In this document: positions 1-7,787 of the stretch, piece after piece
Layout: every line of letters begins with the position of its first letter
Position numbering within the stretch: position 1 is the stretch's first letter
Origin: Chryseobacterium sp. ISL-80
GTDB taxonomy: Bacteria > Bacillota > Bacilli > Bacillales > Cytobacillaceae
Length of the DNA: 38,643 bases
Assembly: GCA_018613055.1 (NCBI GenBank)
Contig: JAGGQZ010000021.1
Coordinates: 1-38,643 of the forward strand
Reading direction: 5' to 3'
Position numbers and translations under genes: made by a program
The notes under the pieces: generated by a model
Databases searched by the model: none
The model's input: only the letters and a program-made list of their open reading frames with translations
Told to the model about the DNA's origin: nothing

Positions 1-125
1 TTTCGGGCACATGTTGGTCTTGCTTTTGACCGAAAATCCATCTTTTTGCGATTTTCGGTCACATATTGACCTTGCTTGTGACCGTGATTCCAGCTTTTCT
101 CGATTTTCGGGAACATGTCGGCCTT
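1..125. repeat. 52-bp tandem repeat array (right end, about 2.4 units)
   Basis: The segment tttcgg recurs at 1, 53 and 105, so the period is exactly 52 bp. The complete unit at 53 carries an inverted repeat, CGGTCAC (56-62) and GTGACCG (78-84). The unit at 1 has a similar but imperfect pair. The array runs off the left edge of the window, so its full size is unknown. It lies downstream of the B12 operon terminator and contains no gene that I can support. Confidence 0.8.
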
Positions 126-151
126 AATAACTCTAATTCTTAATTTAATAG

Positions 152-191
152 AAAAAAAGTCCTGCAACTCAATGAGCTGCAGGACTTTTTT
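152..191 (-). terminator. Rho-independent terminator of the B12 operon
   Basis: A-rich and T-rich tracts flank a stem with arms AGTCCTGCA and TGCAGGACT around an 11-nt loop. The structure could work in both directions, but on the minus strand it sits right at the end of the VOC-family gene, the last gene of the btu operon. Confidence 0.85.
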
Positions 192-574
192 CAACCAATC
201 GGTGTGCATATTTCAATATAATGTCCATCGGGGTCTGCTGCATAGGCAACGACCTGGCCCCATGGTTTTTCGGTTGGTTCAAGCAGGATCGGGACTCCGG
301 CGGCGCGAAGTTTTTCAACGGCGCCCTGGACATCTTCTGTTGTGAATCCTAGCTCGAAGGTTTGTTCTTTCCTGATTCCATCCGGGATTGGAAGCTTGGT
401 AATTTCACGGCCGCTTTCCCTGGTGTTCATTGAGAGCACGGTACTGCCTGTTTCGTACTCGATATAGGTCCCAAATTCGTTTCGCAATTTTAGGCCCAGC
501 AGCTCACCGTAGAAATGCTTTGTTTTCTCCAAATCGGAAACATATAAAATCACATAGCCCATTTTCAGTTCCAT
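191..574 (-). CDS. VOC (glyoxalase/bleomycin-resistance fold) family protein
   Basis: A 127-residue single-domain protein of the vicinal-oxygen-chelate superfamily. The N-terminal half has the VSDLEKTKHFYGELLGL element and the C-terminal half ends with DPDGHYIEI, the usual beta-alpha-beta-beta-beta pair of half-modules. I start it at the ATG at 574 because AGGTGA at about 582-587 is correctly spaced for it; in-frame GTG 583 and ATG 580 are too close to that site. It begins a few bases after the btuD-cbiZ stop, so it is the fourth gene of the riboswitch-controlled operon. The substrate cannot be read from the sequence; some VOC proteins are metal-dependent lyases or epimerases and others only bind ligands. 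A role in corrinoid handling is suggested by position only. Confidence 0.85.
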   Translation of the reverse strand: MELKMGYVILYVSDLEKTKHFYGELLGLKLRNEFGTYIEYETGSTVLSMNTRESGREITKLPIPDGIRKEQTFELGFTTEDVQGAVEKLRAAGVPILLEPTEKPWGQVVAYAADPDGHYIEICTPIG

Positions 575-579
575 GATCA

Positions 580-2058
580 TCACCTCTTTAGTTTTACATT
601 CGAGGTTGATTGGCCGGATTCCTTCATTAAAGTTTTTCCAGCTCGATAATTCAGAATCGCTTCCTTTGTGCAGGCATAAATCCCCTCATTGATAAGCTTG
701 CCTAGCTGCGAAGCGGTCCCAGCATAGGAAATCTCTTCCCCCTGCTGGGTAGCGGCGATACAGATACTGTCCGTTGAAATGCCGAAGTTCTGTCCGGCAT
801 TCAACAGGGTGCTTCCTTCCAGCTCCTGCAGGGCGCTCATTTTCGCCTCAGCCGCGGTCATTGCGCTCTGGATGAATGCTTCTTCCGAAATTCGGCCATT
901 AATGAACAGCCATGTATTGATATTCCTTGGGCTCTCGCGATGCGTGTTGCCTGCCGAGACCATAATGAAGAGGGACAATTCGCCATCCTCAAAAAACCGG
1001 CGTGATACCGTTTCAGCTGGGACAGCTGTCATCATCGCAACCGTCTCGCTCGGCAGAAAACCATTTCCCTGCAGGTACTCAGCCATTTCTGCCTTATGGT
1101 CGCTGCAGTCATATTCCATCGGGACCACCCGGTGTACAAAGGAATTATGCCAGCCAATCCCGGCACCCGTTATTCCTGATGACATTGTCCTCAATTTCAC
1201 CGGTGACTGCAAGGTAATCCGGTCGAGACCGAAATCGAGAAATCTGGCGTCTATTTTAAAATCGGCAGCTTGATTGCCGTCCCACTCGGGAACGAGCAAC
1301 AGCTGCGGCCTGGCAATTTCCGGATGGGGGTGGTTCTTGATCTGAGTCTTATAGACAGCCTTGATCCGCTCTTCTTTTAAAACCTCAGCAGGAGTATCGA
1401 CAATCAGCACTTCGCCGTTATCCATGAGCAACAACCTATCACAATATAGCGATGCAAGGTTCAAATCATGGAATATCGAAACGACCGTTAACTGCTCTTC
1501 TGAAGCCCAATTTTTCAGCAAATCCAAGAGCTCTTTTTGGAAGCTGAGATCAAGATGGTTCGTCGGCTCATCAAGCAACAGGATTCTCGGCTGTTGAGCC
1601 AGTGCCTGCGCAAGATAGACCCGCTGCTTTTCGCCGCCTGATAGTTCAATAATTGATTTTTCCTGGAGATGGGTGATCCCAGTCTGGTCCATCACCTTGA
1701 GAACAATCTGCTCATCTTCATCACTCCAGCTGTTGAACCAGCCTTTCTGGTGCGCATAGCGCCCGAGCGAAACGGTTTCTTTCACACTATATGGGAAGGC
1801 CTGGTCAGAATGCTGCGGCAGGACCGCCATCATCCTCGCAAGCTGCTTCGGTGAATACTGAGTCAACGGCTTGCTGTCCAGCTCGATGGCGCCTTCTCTG
1901 AATTGTAAAGCGCCGCTGATCATTTTTAACAGCGTGGTTTTCCCGCTTCCGTTTGGTCCAAGAATTCCGAACAACTCACCCTTGCCAACCTCGAAGGAGA
2001 TTCCCTTCAACACCTCGCCGCCTGCATATCCGCCTGTCAAATTCTTCACTGTGATCAT
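580..2058 (-). CDS. btuD: Corrinoid ABC transporter ATPase fused to adenosylcobinamide amidohydrolase (BtuD-CbiZ)
   Basis: A 492-residue two-domain protein. Residues 1-255 form an ABC ATPase: Walker A GPNGSGKTT at 34-42, signature LSGGE at 139-143, Walker B ILLLDEP at 159-165 and switch His197. The remainder, roughly 265-480, resembles CbiZ, an amidohydrolase that removes the side chain from adenosyl(pseudo)cobamides so the corrinoid can be rebuilt with the cell's preferred lower ligand. The same fusion architecture is known in Bacillus (YvrA-like). The ATG overlaps the btuC stop by 4 nt, so translation is probably coupled. ATPase identity is certain; the CbiZ assignment rests on family resemblance and operon context. 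Confidence 0.92.
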   Translation of the reverse strand: MITVKNLTGGYAGGEVLKGISFEVGKGELFGILGPNGSGKTTLLKMISGALQFREGAIELDSKPLTQYSPKQLARMMAVLPQHSDQAFPYSVKETVSLGRYAHQKGWFNSWSDEDEQIVLKVMDQTGITHLQEKSIIELSGGEKQRVYLAQALAQQPRILLLDEPTNHLDLSFQKELLDLLKNWASEEQLTVVSIFHDLNLASLYCDRLLLMDNGEVLIVDTPAEVLKEERIKAVYKTQIKNHPHPEIARPQLLLVPEWDGNQAADFKIDARFLDFGLDRITLQSPVKLRTMSSGITGAGIGWHNSFVHRVVPMEYDCSDHKAEMAEYLQGNGFLPSETVAMMTAVPAETVSRRFFEDGELSLFIMVSAGNTHRESPRNINTWLFINGRISEEAFIQSAMTAAEAKMSALQELEGSTLLNAGQNFGISTDSICIAATQQGEEISYAGTASQLGKLINEGIYACTKEAILNYRAGKTLMKESGQSTSNVKLKR

Positions 2059-3116
2059 CGGCCAGCACTTCTTTCCCTGCGATTTTTCATTAAAATAAAC
2101 GCAAAAACCGGCGCTCCGATTAATGCCGTGATCACCCCAATCGGCAATTCCGAGGGCGCGATGATGGTCCTTGATATTAGATCAGCGAGAATCAGGAATC
2201 CGCCGCCAATCAGCACCGATAACGGCAGCAAATGCCGATGGTCAGGACCCCAGACAGTCCTTGTCAGGTGGGGAATGACCAGGCCGACAAAGCCGATCGT
2301 TCCTGATACTGCGACAGCCGATCCGGTCAAAAGCGAACCGGACAGCAATATCAAAAGCTTGCGGCGCTCGACATTGACACCTAGATGCTGTGCCCGCTCC
2401 TCGCCAAAGGACATCGCATTCAACTCCCTTGTGTTTGCCAATAAAATCACCAGGCCAATCACGAAGAAAGGAAAAATGATTTTTATATACTCCCAGCCGC
2501 GCATTGACACACTCCCGAGCAGCCAGCCGATGATTTGCCGCAGCTCTTCACCGGATAAGGCGATCATCAGCGATATGAACGAGCCGAGAAATGAGCTTAA
2601 AATGATTCCCGTCAATATAATGGTTTCTACCCTGAGCAGCCTGTCGACTTTCCGGGCAAAAAACAGCACAAACAGCACCGTAGCGAATGCGAACAAAATG
2701 CTGAGCACCGGCAAGGTGAAGGCACCGATCAGCGGCAGCGAAAGGCCCAAAAACAACGTGACGACCGCACCAATAGAGGCACCAGAAGAGATTCCGAGTG
2801 TATACGGGTCTGCCAGCGGATTGCGCAGCAGGCCCTGGAACGCAGCGCCGGCAATCGCCAGTGATGCGCCGACAAGTCCTGCCAGCAGAATGCGCGGCAG
2901 CCTGATTTCCATGACAATACTTGCGTGCATCGGATCGATTCCTTGTCCCTGTATGCGGAAAATTTCAGCACCAATGATTTTGATGATAGCGGGTACAGGA
3001 ATGGAAACTGTTCCGATGGAAATCCCAAGCAGCATGGAAATAATAAGGAATGTTGCTGCAAATAGATATGCTAATCCTTTATTATTTAAAAACGTCCGGG
3101 TAAATGGCTTTTGCAA
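2055..3116 (-). CDS. btuC: Vitamin B12 / corrinoid ABC transporter permease (FecCD family)
   Basis: A polytopic FecCD/BtuC-type permease with about ten hydrophobic helices, the conserved GAxLAxxGAxxQGxxRNPLADPxxLG region and the C-terminal GxxxFxxLLxxxR-like end. It carries corrinoid delivered by the binding protein across the membrane, driven by the downstream ATPase. The frame is open to an ATG at 3176, but those extra 20 residues would be read across btuF coding sequence. A TTG at 3116 follows GGAGCGGAGG and makes a protein of 353 residues, normal for the family, overlapping the end of btuF by 35 nt. I therefore prefer TTG 3116; ATG 3176 remains possible. Confidence 0.92.
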   Translation of the reverse strand: MQKPFTRTFLNNKGLAYLFAATFLIISMLLGISIGTVSIPVPAIIKIIGAEIFRIQGQGIDPMHASIVMEIRLPRILLAGLVGASLAIAGAAFQGLLRNPLADPYTLGISSGASIGAVVTLFLGLSLPLIGAFTLPVLSILFAFATVLFVLFFARKVDRLLRVETIILTGIILSSFLGSFISLMIALSGEELRQIIGWLLGSVSMRGWEYIKIIFPFFVIGLVILLANTRELNAMSFGEERAQHLGVNVERRKLLILLSGSLLTGSAVAVSGTIGFVGLVIPHLTRTVWGPDHRHLLPLSVLIGGGFLILADLISRTIIAPSELPIGVITALIGAPVFAFILMKNRRERSAGR

Positions 3117-4038
3117 GTTCCTCCGCTCCTTCAGCGAGCCTTGGACCTGACCTGGTAACAAGATCGGAGTGGACATCGAATACCTGCTGGTCCTTGACTG
3201 CTTTTACATTGTTCCAGCCCTGCCGCGCGAGCACCTGCTCAGCCGCTTTTTCAGTATAGTATCCATAGGTTGTCACAATGACATCCGGATTACGCTCAAC
3301 CATAGCTTCCGGGTCGACTTTCGGCCAGCCTTCCATATCGCCGGCGGCATTCTTCGCGCCGATCAACTCAAGCATTTCGTTTATAAATGTATGATTACCG
3401 GCTGTGTAGATTTCAGGTTCAGGTGAGACCTCAACAAATACAGTCTTTTGCTCTTCCGGTTTGATAGCCTCCGCTTTCTTCTTTAGTTCTGCGAAGCTGT
3501 TTTTCATCGTATCAACAAGCTCAGCTGCTTTTTCAGGCTCACCAATCGCTTTTCCAATCATCTCGATTGATTGATACACTTCTTCAAAGGACTGCGCATC
3601 ATTTACTACGACAACTGCAATTCCTGCGTCCTTTAGTTGCTGCAGCCCTTCTTTTGCCGTATCCGCGGTAGACCCCGGGGCAAGGACAAGGTCTGGCTTT
3701 AAGGAAATCATTTTCTCGATATTGAATTCCATGCCGCCGACTTTTTCCTTCGACATTGCTTCCTCTGGATAATTGTCGAAATCTGTGACACCGACAATTG
3801 CGTCCCCGCTGTCAAGCGCATAAACGATTTCCGTGTTGCTCGGAATCAGGGAAATGATCTTTTCTGGCTTTTCTTCAATGACAACATCTTCATCAAGCGC
3901 ATCTTTTACCGTGACAGGAAATCCTGTCTTTTGTTCTTGCGCGGTTTTTTCGCCTTCCTTTTTTTCCGGCTGTGCTTCAGTACCGCAGCCAGCCAGGATC
4001 ATGGCAGCTGCCATCCATAACAACAATAACTTCTTCAT
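3082..4038 (-). CDS. btuF: Corrinoid-binding lipoprotein of the ABC transporter (BtuF-like)
   Basis: A class III periplasmic-binding-type lipoprotein of 318 residues. A signal peptide (MKKLLLLWMAAAMILAGC) ends in a lipobox with Cys18, followed by a charged linker and then the PF01497-type fold (EKIISLIPSNTEIVYAL, later RPDLVLAP-like and DPEAMVERNPDVIV segments). It captures cobalamin or its precursors outside the membrane and hands them to BtuC. The frame is open to 4110, but the ATG at 4038 is preceded by GGAGGAGAAGC and gives the signal peptide at the N terminus, while the longer start would read through the terminator stem. First gene after the cobalamin riboswitch. Confidence 0.93.
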   Translation of the reverse strand: MKKLLLLWMAAAMILAGCGTEAQPEKKEGEKTAQEQKTGFPVTVKDALDEDVVIEEKPEKIISLIPSNTEIVYALDSGDAIVGVTDFDNYPEEAMSKEKVGGMEFNIEKMISLKPDLVLAPGSTADTAKEGLQQLKDAGIAVVVVNDAQSFEEVYQSIEMIGKAIGEPEKAAELVDTMKNSFAELKKKAEAIKPEEQKTVFVEVSPEPEIYTAGNHTFINEMLELIGAKNAAGDMEGWPKVDPEAMVERNPDVIVTTYGYYTEKAAEQVLARQGWNNVKAVKDQQVFDVHSDLVTRSGPRLAEGAEELAKAIYPDVFK

Positions 4039-4062
4039 TTGCTTCTCCTCCGTTTTTTCGAT

Positions 4063-4121
4063 AAAAATAAAAAACATCTCCACCTGAAGGGGAGATGTCC
4101 GAGTAAGCAAATGTTTTTTAT
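4063..4121 (-). terminator. Riboswitch terminator with a competing antiterminator segment
   Basis: On the minus strand, ACATCTCC (4091-4098) pairs with GGAGATGT (4074-4081) and is followed by a U-rich tract, so transcription can end 25 nt before btuF. An 11-nt segment ATAAAAAACAT at 4111-4121 is perfectly complementary to ATGTTTTTTAT at 4067-4077, which includes the 3' edge of the terminator stem and its U-tract. That pairing would exclude the terminator. The layout fits a B12 switch controlled by transcription attenuation. Confidence 0.8.
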
Positions 4122-4179
4122 CATAAAAGACATAAAGCCTGTCGGCACCTCCCTATCCTCGTAGGTTTGCTTGGTGCAA

Positions 4180-4342
4180 TGGACAGGCAGGTCTCCTGGC
4201 TCATGGTCAATGCTCGCTGCGCCTTCCCATACATTTGTACAGTGGCATGTTGCAGCTTGCTCCCATTTACAGTGGCGGGACCGCGTTGGATTTTCACCAA
4301 CTTCCCTATTAAGTCTTGTTATAAAAGACACCCGTTCATTTC
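4180..4342 (-). promoter_or_regulatory. Cobalamin riboswitch
   Basis: The minus strand carries the hallmarks of the cobalamin aptamer: GGGAAGTTGGTGAAAATCC near the 5' side, the B12-box core GCCACTG, and the closing GAGCCAGGAGACCTGCC segment. It lies directly upstream of the btuF-btuC-btuD/cbiZ-VOC operon with a terminator between. Known members lower expression when adenosylcobalamin is bound. Boundaries are estimated from conserved blocks, not from a covariance model. Confidence 0.95.
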
Positions 4343-4367
4343 GATATGTAATTTTCCGCTACAACCC

Positions 4368-4399
4368 ATTATACACGATTTGCCAAAAGTTGCTGCAAA
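4368..4399 (-). promoter_or_regulatory. Candidate promoter for the B12 riboswitch transcript
   Basis: A perfect TATAAT (4368-4373 on the minus strand) lies about 25 nt upstream of the aptamer. The best -35 is TTGCAG at 4394-4399 with a long 20-nt spacer, so the -35 assignment is weak. Confidence 0.5.
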
Positions 4400-4416
4400 A
4401 ATTTTGTTTTTTCGAC

Positions 4417-5193
4417 TTATTGTGCAAGCAAGCTCCATTCCTTCAACTTCTTATCGAAAACAAGTCTGCCGTCAGGATTGCTGTGGCTTGCCTCTTTGTA
4501 TTCATCATGCATGTCATCCATGTTGGCAAAATCTCCGATGATCCAGATCGGTATTTCAATCCTGTTGCGGTTCTGCTGCATATTTTTAAGCGAAAACACA
4601 GCACCTTCCTTCAAGGCTGGTATCAGTGAATTCAGGATTTCGTTGCTTACAGATGGATAGGACTTCTTTTTCCGGATCCCAAGCAGCGTTTTTTCCGGTT
4701 TCATTTCTCCGAGCTTGCCTGAAAGGACATTGCCAAGCATGCGGAAAAAATCATTGAAATTGCGGTAATAGGTCTTGTTGAACCAGCCGTCCTCATTGGA
4801 CAGGTATACAAAACGATTATTAAGCTGATTGTAAAAGGGCAGCTTCAAATGATGCTTGATATGCCCGAGATAAAGAAGTTCGGCAATTTCCTGGGCCGTC
4901 AGCACATTCAGCGCTTCCACTTCCTCAAAATCGATCCAGCAAAAATCCCCATAAGCATGTACATTGGCTCCTACCAGCTTTTCAGCACCGTCATCCGGTA
5001 CAAACTCAAATAAAGTATGCCTGTTGAACTCACCATCCTCATAGCGATGCTTCAACAGCAAAAGATGATTAAGCGGATCAGGCAGCGACCTGGCGAATTC
5101 ATGGAATTCAATTCCATGCGAAAGCACATAATGATCCCTTTCGTTCATGTGGAGATATAATAAATCCCTGCTATAAGGATGGTTCTTTTTCAA
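4417..5193 (-). CDS. Conserved protein of unknown function
   Basis: A soluble, mixed acidic/basic protein with no signal peptide or membrane helix. It is rich in aromatic residues (ERDHYVLSHGIEFHEF, GDFCWIDFEEVEALNVL, NDFFRMLGNVL). I do not recognise a catalytic motif and give no function. The open frame extends to a TTG at 5271 that has no ribosome-binding site; GGGAGGT at 5202-5207 is well placed for the TTG at 5193, giving 258 residues, which I prefer. It is a single minus-strand gene just upstream of the B12 riboswitch promoter and divergent from rodA. Confidence 0.8.
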   Translation of the reverse strand: MKKNHPYSRDLLYLHMNERDHYVLSHGIEFHEFARSLPDPLNHLLLLKHRYEDGEFNRHTLFEFVPDDGAEKLVGANVHAYGDFCWIDFEEVEALNVLTAQEIAELLYLGHIKHHLKLPFYNQLNNRFVYLSNEDGWFNKTYYRNFNDFFRMLGNVLSGKLGEMKPEKTLLGIRKKKSYPSVSNEILNSLIPALKEGAVFSLKNMQQNRNRIEIPIWIIGDFANMDDMHDEYKEASHSNPDGRLVFDKKLKEWSLLAQ

Positions 5194-5354
5194 CAGCAAA
5201 ACCTCCCGGAAAATTCTAAGCTGCAGAATGCCAGCGACTCCGTACAAATAACGCTTCTTCCATTCTAACAAAAACGGTGGAAAATATCTTATTTTGAATC
5301 CTCAAAAACATAATTATTATCCACCTTTCCGGTGAAAAGAATCCCTTTGTTAAA

Positions 5355-5381
5355 AGAAACTAAACCCTCCTGTCATTCGTC
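5355..5381 (+). promoter_or_regulatory. ECF (SigM/SigW-type) promoter candidate for rodA
   Basis: AGAAAC at 5355-5360 and CGTC at 5378-5381, separated by 17 nt, match the ECF -35 (GAAAC) and -10 (CGTC) elements used by SigM and SigW. It lies about 130 nt upstream of rodA. rodA belongs to the SigM regulon in B. subtilis, so the motif fits, although the usual T/G before GAAAC is A here. Confidence 0.6.
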
Positions 5382-5511
5382 TATACTTGTAGGAATATAT
5401 TACCTGATGAGGGATTGTGAGGATAATCCTTGTCTGCTAGCATAAAATTACAATACCTTCACAAACAGGCTAATTATTATGTGTAAAAATGATTTGGACA
5501 GGGTGTAGCAA

Positions 5512-6699
5512 ATGGATAAATCGACCAAAAAATTCGACCGCTTTGATTGGACGTTAACACTTTTTTTATTGCTGTTTTTCCTGACCAGCTGCCTCGCCAT
5601 TTATAGCGCCCAGAAGACCGGGCAATATGTTGGCCAGAACTTTTTATATAAGCAAATATTCTGGTATGTCGTCGGTTCAGGTATCATCGCAGCAGTCATG
5701 ATGTTCGACAGTGAACAATACCGCAAGCTCGCATGGTATTTATACGGCTTCGGAATTTTCCTGCTCGTCTTCCTGTTTTTCGCTCCTGCCAGCATTGCCG
5801 AAGAAAGAAACGGAGCCAAAAGCTGGTTTTTCATCGAGCCATTCGGTTCGATCCAGCCTTCGGAATTCATGAAAGTCTTTTTGATTCTAGCCTTGAGCAG
5901 CGCCATCTATGCCCACCATAAAAAGAATCCAAGAAAGACACTTCAATCAGACTTCCTGCTGTTCATCAAGCTTGGCTTGATCACCGCCTTGCCGCTAGGG
6001 ATGATCATGATGCAGCCTGACCTCGGAACTTCCCTGGTCGTGATTGCGATTTTCACAGGAATCATCCTAGTTTCAGGCATCACCTGGAAAATCATCCTGC
6101 CTCTCTATGGCGGTGGAGCTGCACTTGGAGCCGGCATTCTGTATCTCGTCATCTGGAAACCTGAGATACTGAAAAAATATATGGGGGTAAAAACGTACCA
6201 ATTTGGGCGTATTTATGCATGGCTTGATCCGGAAAGCTACCCGGAATATGGCTACCATCTGTTAAAGTCACTCAGTGCGATCGGGTCTGGCATGCTGACT
6301 GGAAAAGGTCTCAATGGCAGTGAAGTCTATATTCCTGAAAGCCATACAGACTTTATTTTCAGCGTCATTGGCGAGGAATTCGGTTTTGTTGGCGGCAGTT
6401 TTGTCATCAGTCTTTATTTCCTGCTTATCTACCATCTGACCAAAACGGCACTCGATACGAATGATCCTTTCAATACCTATATTAGTGCAGGTGTCATTAG
6501 CATGATTACCTTCCACGTCTTCCAGAATGTCGGAATGACCATCCAACTGTTGCCGATTACGGGGATCCCTCTTCCTTTCATCAGTTATGGCGGAAGCTCG
6601 CTGATGGGCAATATGCTGGCGATGGGACTGATTTATGGAATCCGGTTCCATCATAAAACCTATATGTTTGCCTCAAGAGACAGGAGTTTTGATCTATGA
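5512..6699 (+). CDS. rodA: RodA, SEDS-family peptidoglycan glycosyltransferase
   Basis: A 395-residue polytopic SEDS protein with about ten membrane helices. Family signatures are GAKSWF and QPSEFMKV in the first third, MQPDLGTS in the middle, ESHTDFIFSVIGEEFGF (with the Asp considered essential for polymerase activity) and GIPLPFISYGGSS near the end. The HPF/DPFN and FQNVGM segments are closer to RodA than to FtsW. It polymerises lipid II during side-wall elongation together with a class B PBP. ATG 5512 follows an AGGGTGT site. It overlaps the next gene by 4 nt. A SigM-like promoter lies upstream, consistent with envelope-stress control. Confidence 0.93.
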   Translation: MDKSTKKFDRFDWTLTLFLLLFFLTSCLAIYSAQKTGQYVGQNFLYKQIFWYVVGSGIIAAVMMFDSEQYRKLAWYLYGFGIFLLVFLFFAPASIAEERNGAKSWFFIEPFGSIQPSEFMKVFLILALSSAIYAHHKKNPRKTLQSDFLLFIKLGLITALPLGMIMMQPDLGTSLVVIAIFTGIILVSGITWKIILPLYGGGAALGAGILYLVIWKPEILKKYMGVKTYQFGRIYAWLDPESYPEYGYHLLKSLSAIGSGMLTGKGLNGSEVYIPESHTDFIFSVIGEEFGFVGGSFVISLYFLLIYHLTKTALDTNDPFNTYISAGVISMITFHVFQNVGMTIQLLPITGIPLPFISYGGSSLMGNMLAMGLIYGIRFHHKTYMFASRDRSFDL

Positions 6700-7541
6700 A
6701 GCTAGTAAGCCATTATCGCGATAATATTGATTTGAGGAAGAGTTTCATCCAGCTTGCTGCCGACACTTTCGGCCTTGATTTTACCAACTGGCATGAAAAA
6801 GGCTACTGGGGAGAGCGATACATTCCGTTTTCCTACGCAGATGGCAGCCGGGTGGTTGCGAATGTATCGGTCAATGAGCTTGATTTGATCATCGATGGAA
6901 CAAGCCGCAAAGGCCTGCAAATCGGTACTGTGATGACGCATCCTGAGTATCGCCATAAAGGGCTGTCGGCATGTCTGATGAACCATGTGCTGGCCGAATA
7001 CGAGGGAATGTATGATTACATGTATCTGTTCGCCAATGACAGCGTGCTTGATTTTTATCCGAAGTTCGGGTTTGAGCGGGTTGAGGAGCACCAGTTTTCA
7101 ACGAGGGTTCCTTCTAATACAGGCCGAGCAGGATTAAGGAAACTGGAGATTCCGGCAGACCTTAAGCAGATTGAAAAAATGGTTTATGGGAGAGCGCCAG
7201 TCTCCCGGGCCTTTGCGACTGGCAACTCCGGCGGCATCACCATGTACCATATCCTGAATGTTTTTCCCGACCATCTATATTATTCTGAGGACGAGGACGC
7301 GATTGTGATCTTCACGGAAGAGAACGGTCGGGTCCAATTGTATGATGTAATCGGCTCCTCACGGGTGAATATCACCAATATCCTTCCTGCAGGGGAAGTT
7401 GTCTTCCATTACACACCTGACTACAAGGATTTGGACTTTCGTTCACTTCCTTTTAAACGGGAAGGAGCATTATTTGTAAAAAACGGCATCGGACGAGAGT
7501 TCCCGCGCTTTGTTAAGCACCCTCTCACATCTGAGGCATAA
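6696..7541 (+). CDS. GNAT family N-acetyltransferase
   Basis: A 281-residue protein whose N-terminal half is a GNAT domain: IGTVMTHPEYRHKGLSACLMNHVL (motif A, with the RxxGL acetyl-CoA loop at roughly residues 88-98) followed by YLFANDSVLDFYPKFGFERVEE (motif B). The C-terminal half adds a second, poorly defined domain as in Eis-like two-domain acetyltransferases. The acyl acceptor is unknown. The ATG sits inside the rodA stop (ATGA), so the two genes are translationally coupled; whether the partner has anything to do with the cell wall is not shown. Confidence 0.88.
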   Translation: MKLVSHYRDNIDLRKSFIQLAADTFGLDFTNWHEKGYWGERYIPFSYADGSRVVANVSVNELDLIIDGTSRKGLQIGTVMTHPEYRHKGLSACLMNHVLAEYEGMYDYMYLFANDSVLDFYPKFGFERVEEHQFSTRVPSNTGRAGLRKLEIPADLKQIEKMVYGRAPVSRAFATGNSGGITMYHILNVFPDHLYYSEDEDAIVIFTEENGRVQLYDVIGSSRVNITNILPAGEVVFHYTPDYKDLDFRSLPFKREGALFVKNGIGREFPRFVKHPLTSEA

Positions 7542-7548
7542 AGAACAA

Positions 7549-7698
7549 AAAGCGCAAGCGCCTTGTTCAGCCCCGACAAGCGCTGGAGGGCCTGACAGTG
7601 AAGTCGTTCTTTGACTTCATTGGCAGGACCGAAGCGTCTCGAGGAGTTAGGAGCCGCAGCTAGACAAGCGGCTCGAGGGGCTAGGCGCTGGAGCTGGA
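7549..7698. repeat. Dispersed GC-rich palindromic repeat, copy 1
   Basis: A 150-nt intergenic element starting with GCGCAAGCGCCTTGTTCAGC and ending with GGCGCTGGAGCTGGA. A second copy lies at 29377-29492. The two share almost all of their length, including the TGAAGTCG...TGACTTCA inverted repeat, but this copy has about 34 extra nt bounded by ctcgag direct repeats. It lies between a plus-strand acetyltransferase and the bidirectional terminator. No coding capacity. Confidence 0.85.
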
Positions 7699-7755
7699 TT
7701 AAGACTCCCATATATAGTTACCCACACAAAAATACTTTTATTATTTCCTAAACAA

Positions 7756-7787
7756 CAAAAAAAGGCTGAGCAGCTCAGCCTTTTTTC
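7756..7787. terminator. Bidirectional terminator between the acetyltransferase and the TSUP gene
   Basis: GGCTGAG and CTCAGCC flank a 3-nt loop, with A7 before and T6 after. The stop codon of the minus-strand permease lies inside the stem (7775-7777). Confidence 0.88.

Noticed and set aside
2128-3150. 340-residue plus-strand open frame opposite btuC
   Set aside because: Low-complexity composition typical of an antisense shadow, with no ribosome-binding site; btuC on the other strand matches a known family along its full length.
4035-4331. 98-residue minus-strand frame upstream of btuF
   Set aside because: It runs through the cobalamin riboswitch and terminator; structural RNA explains the sequence.
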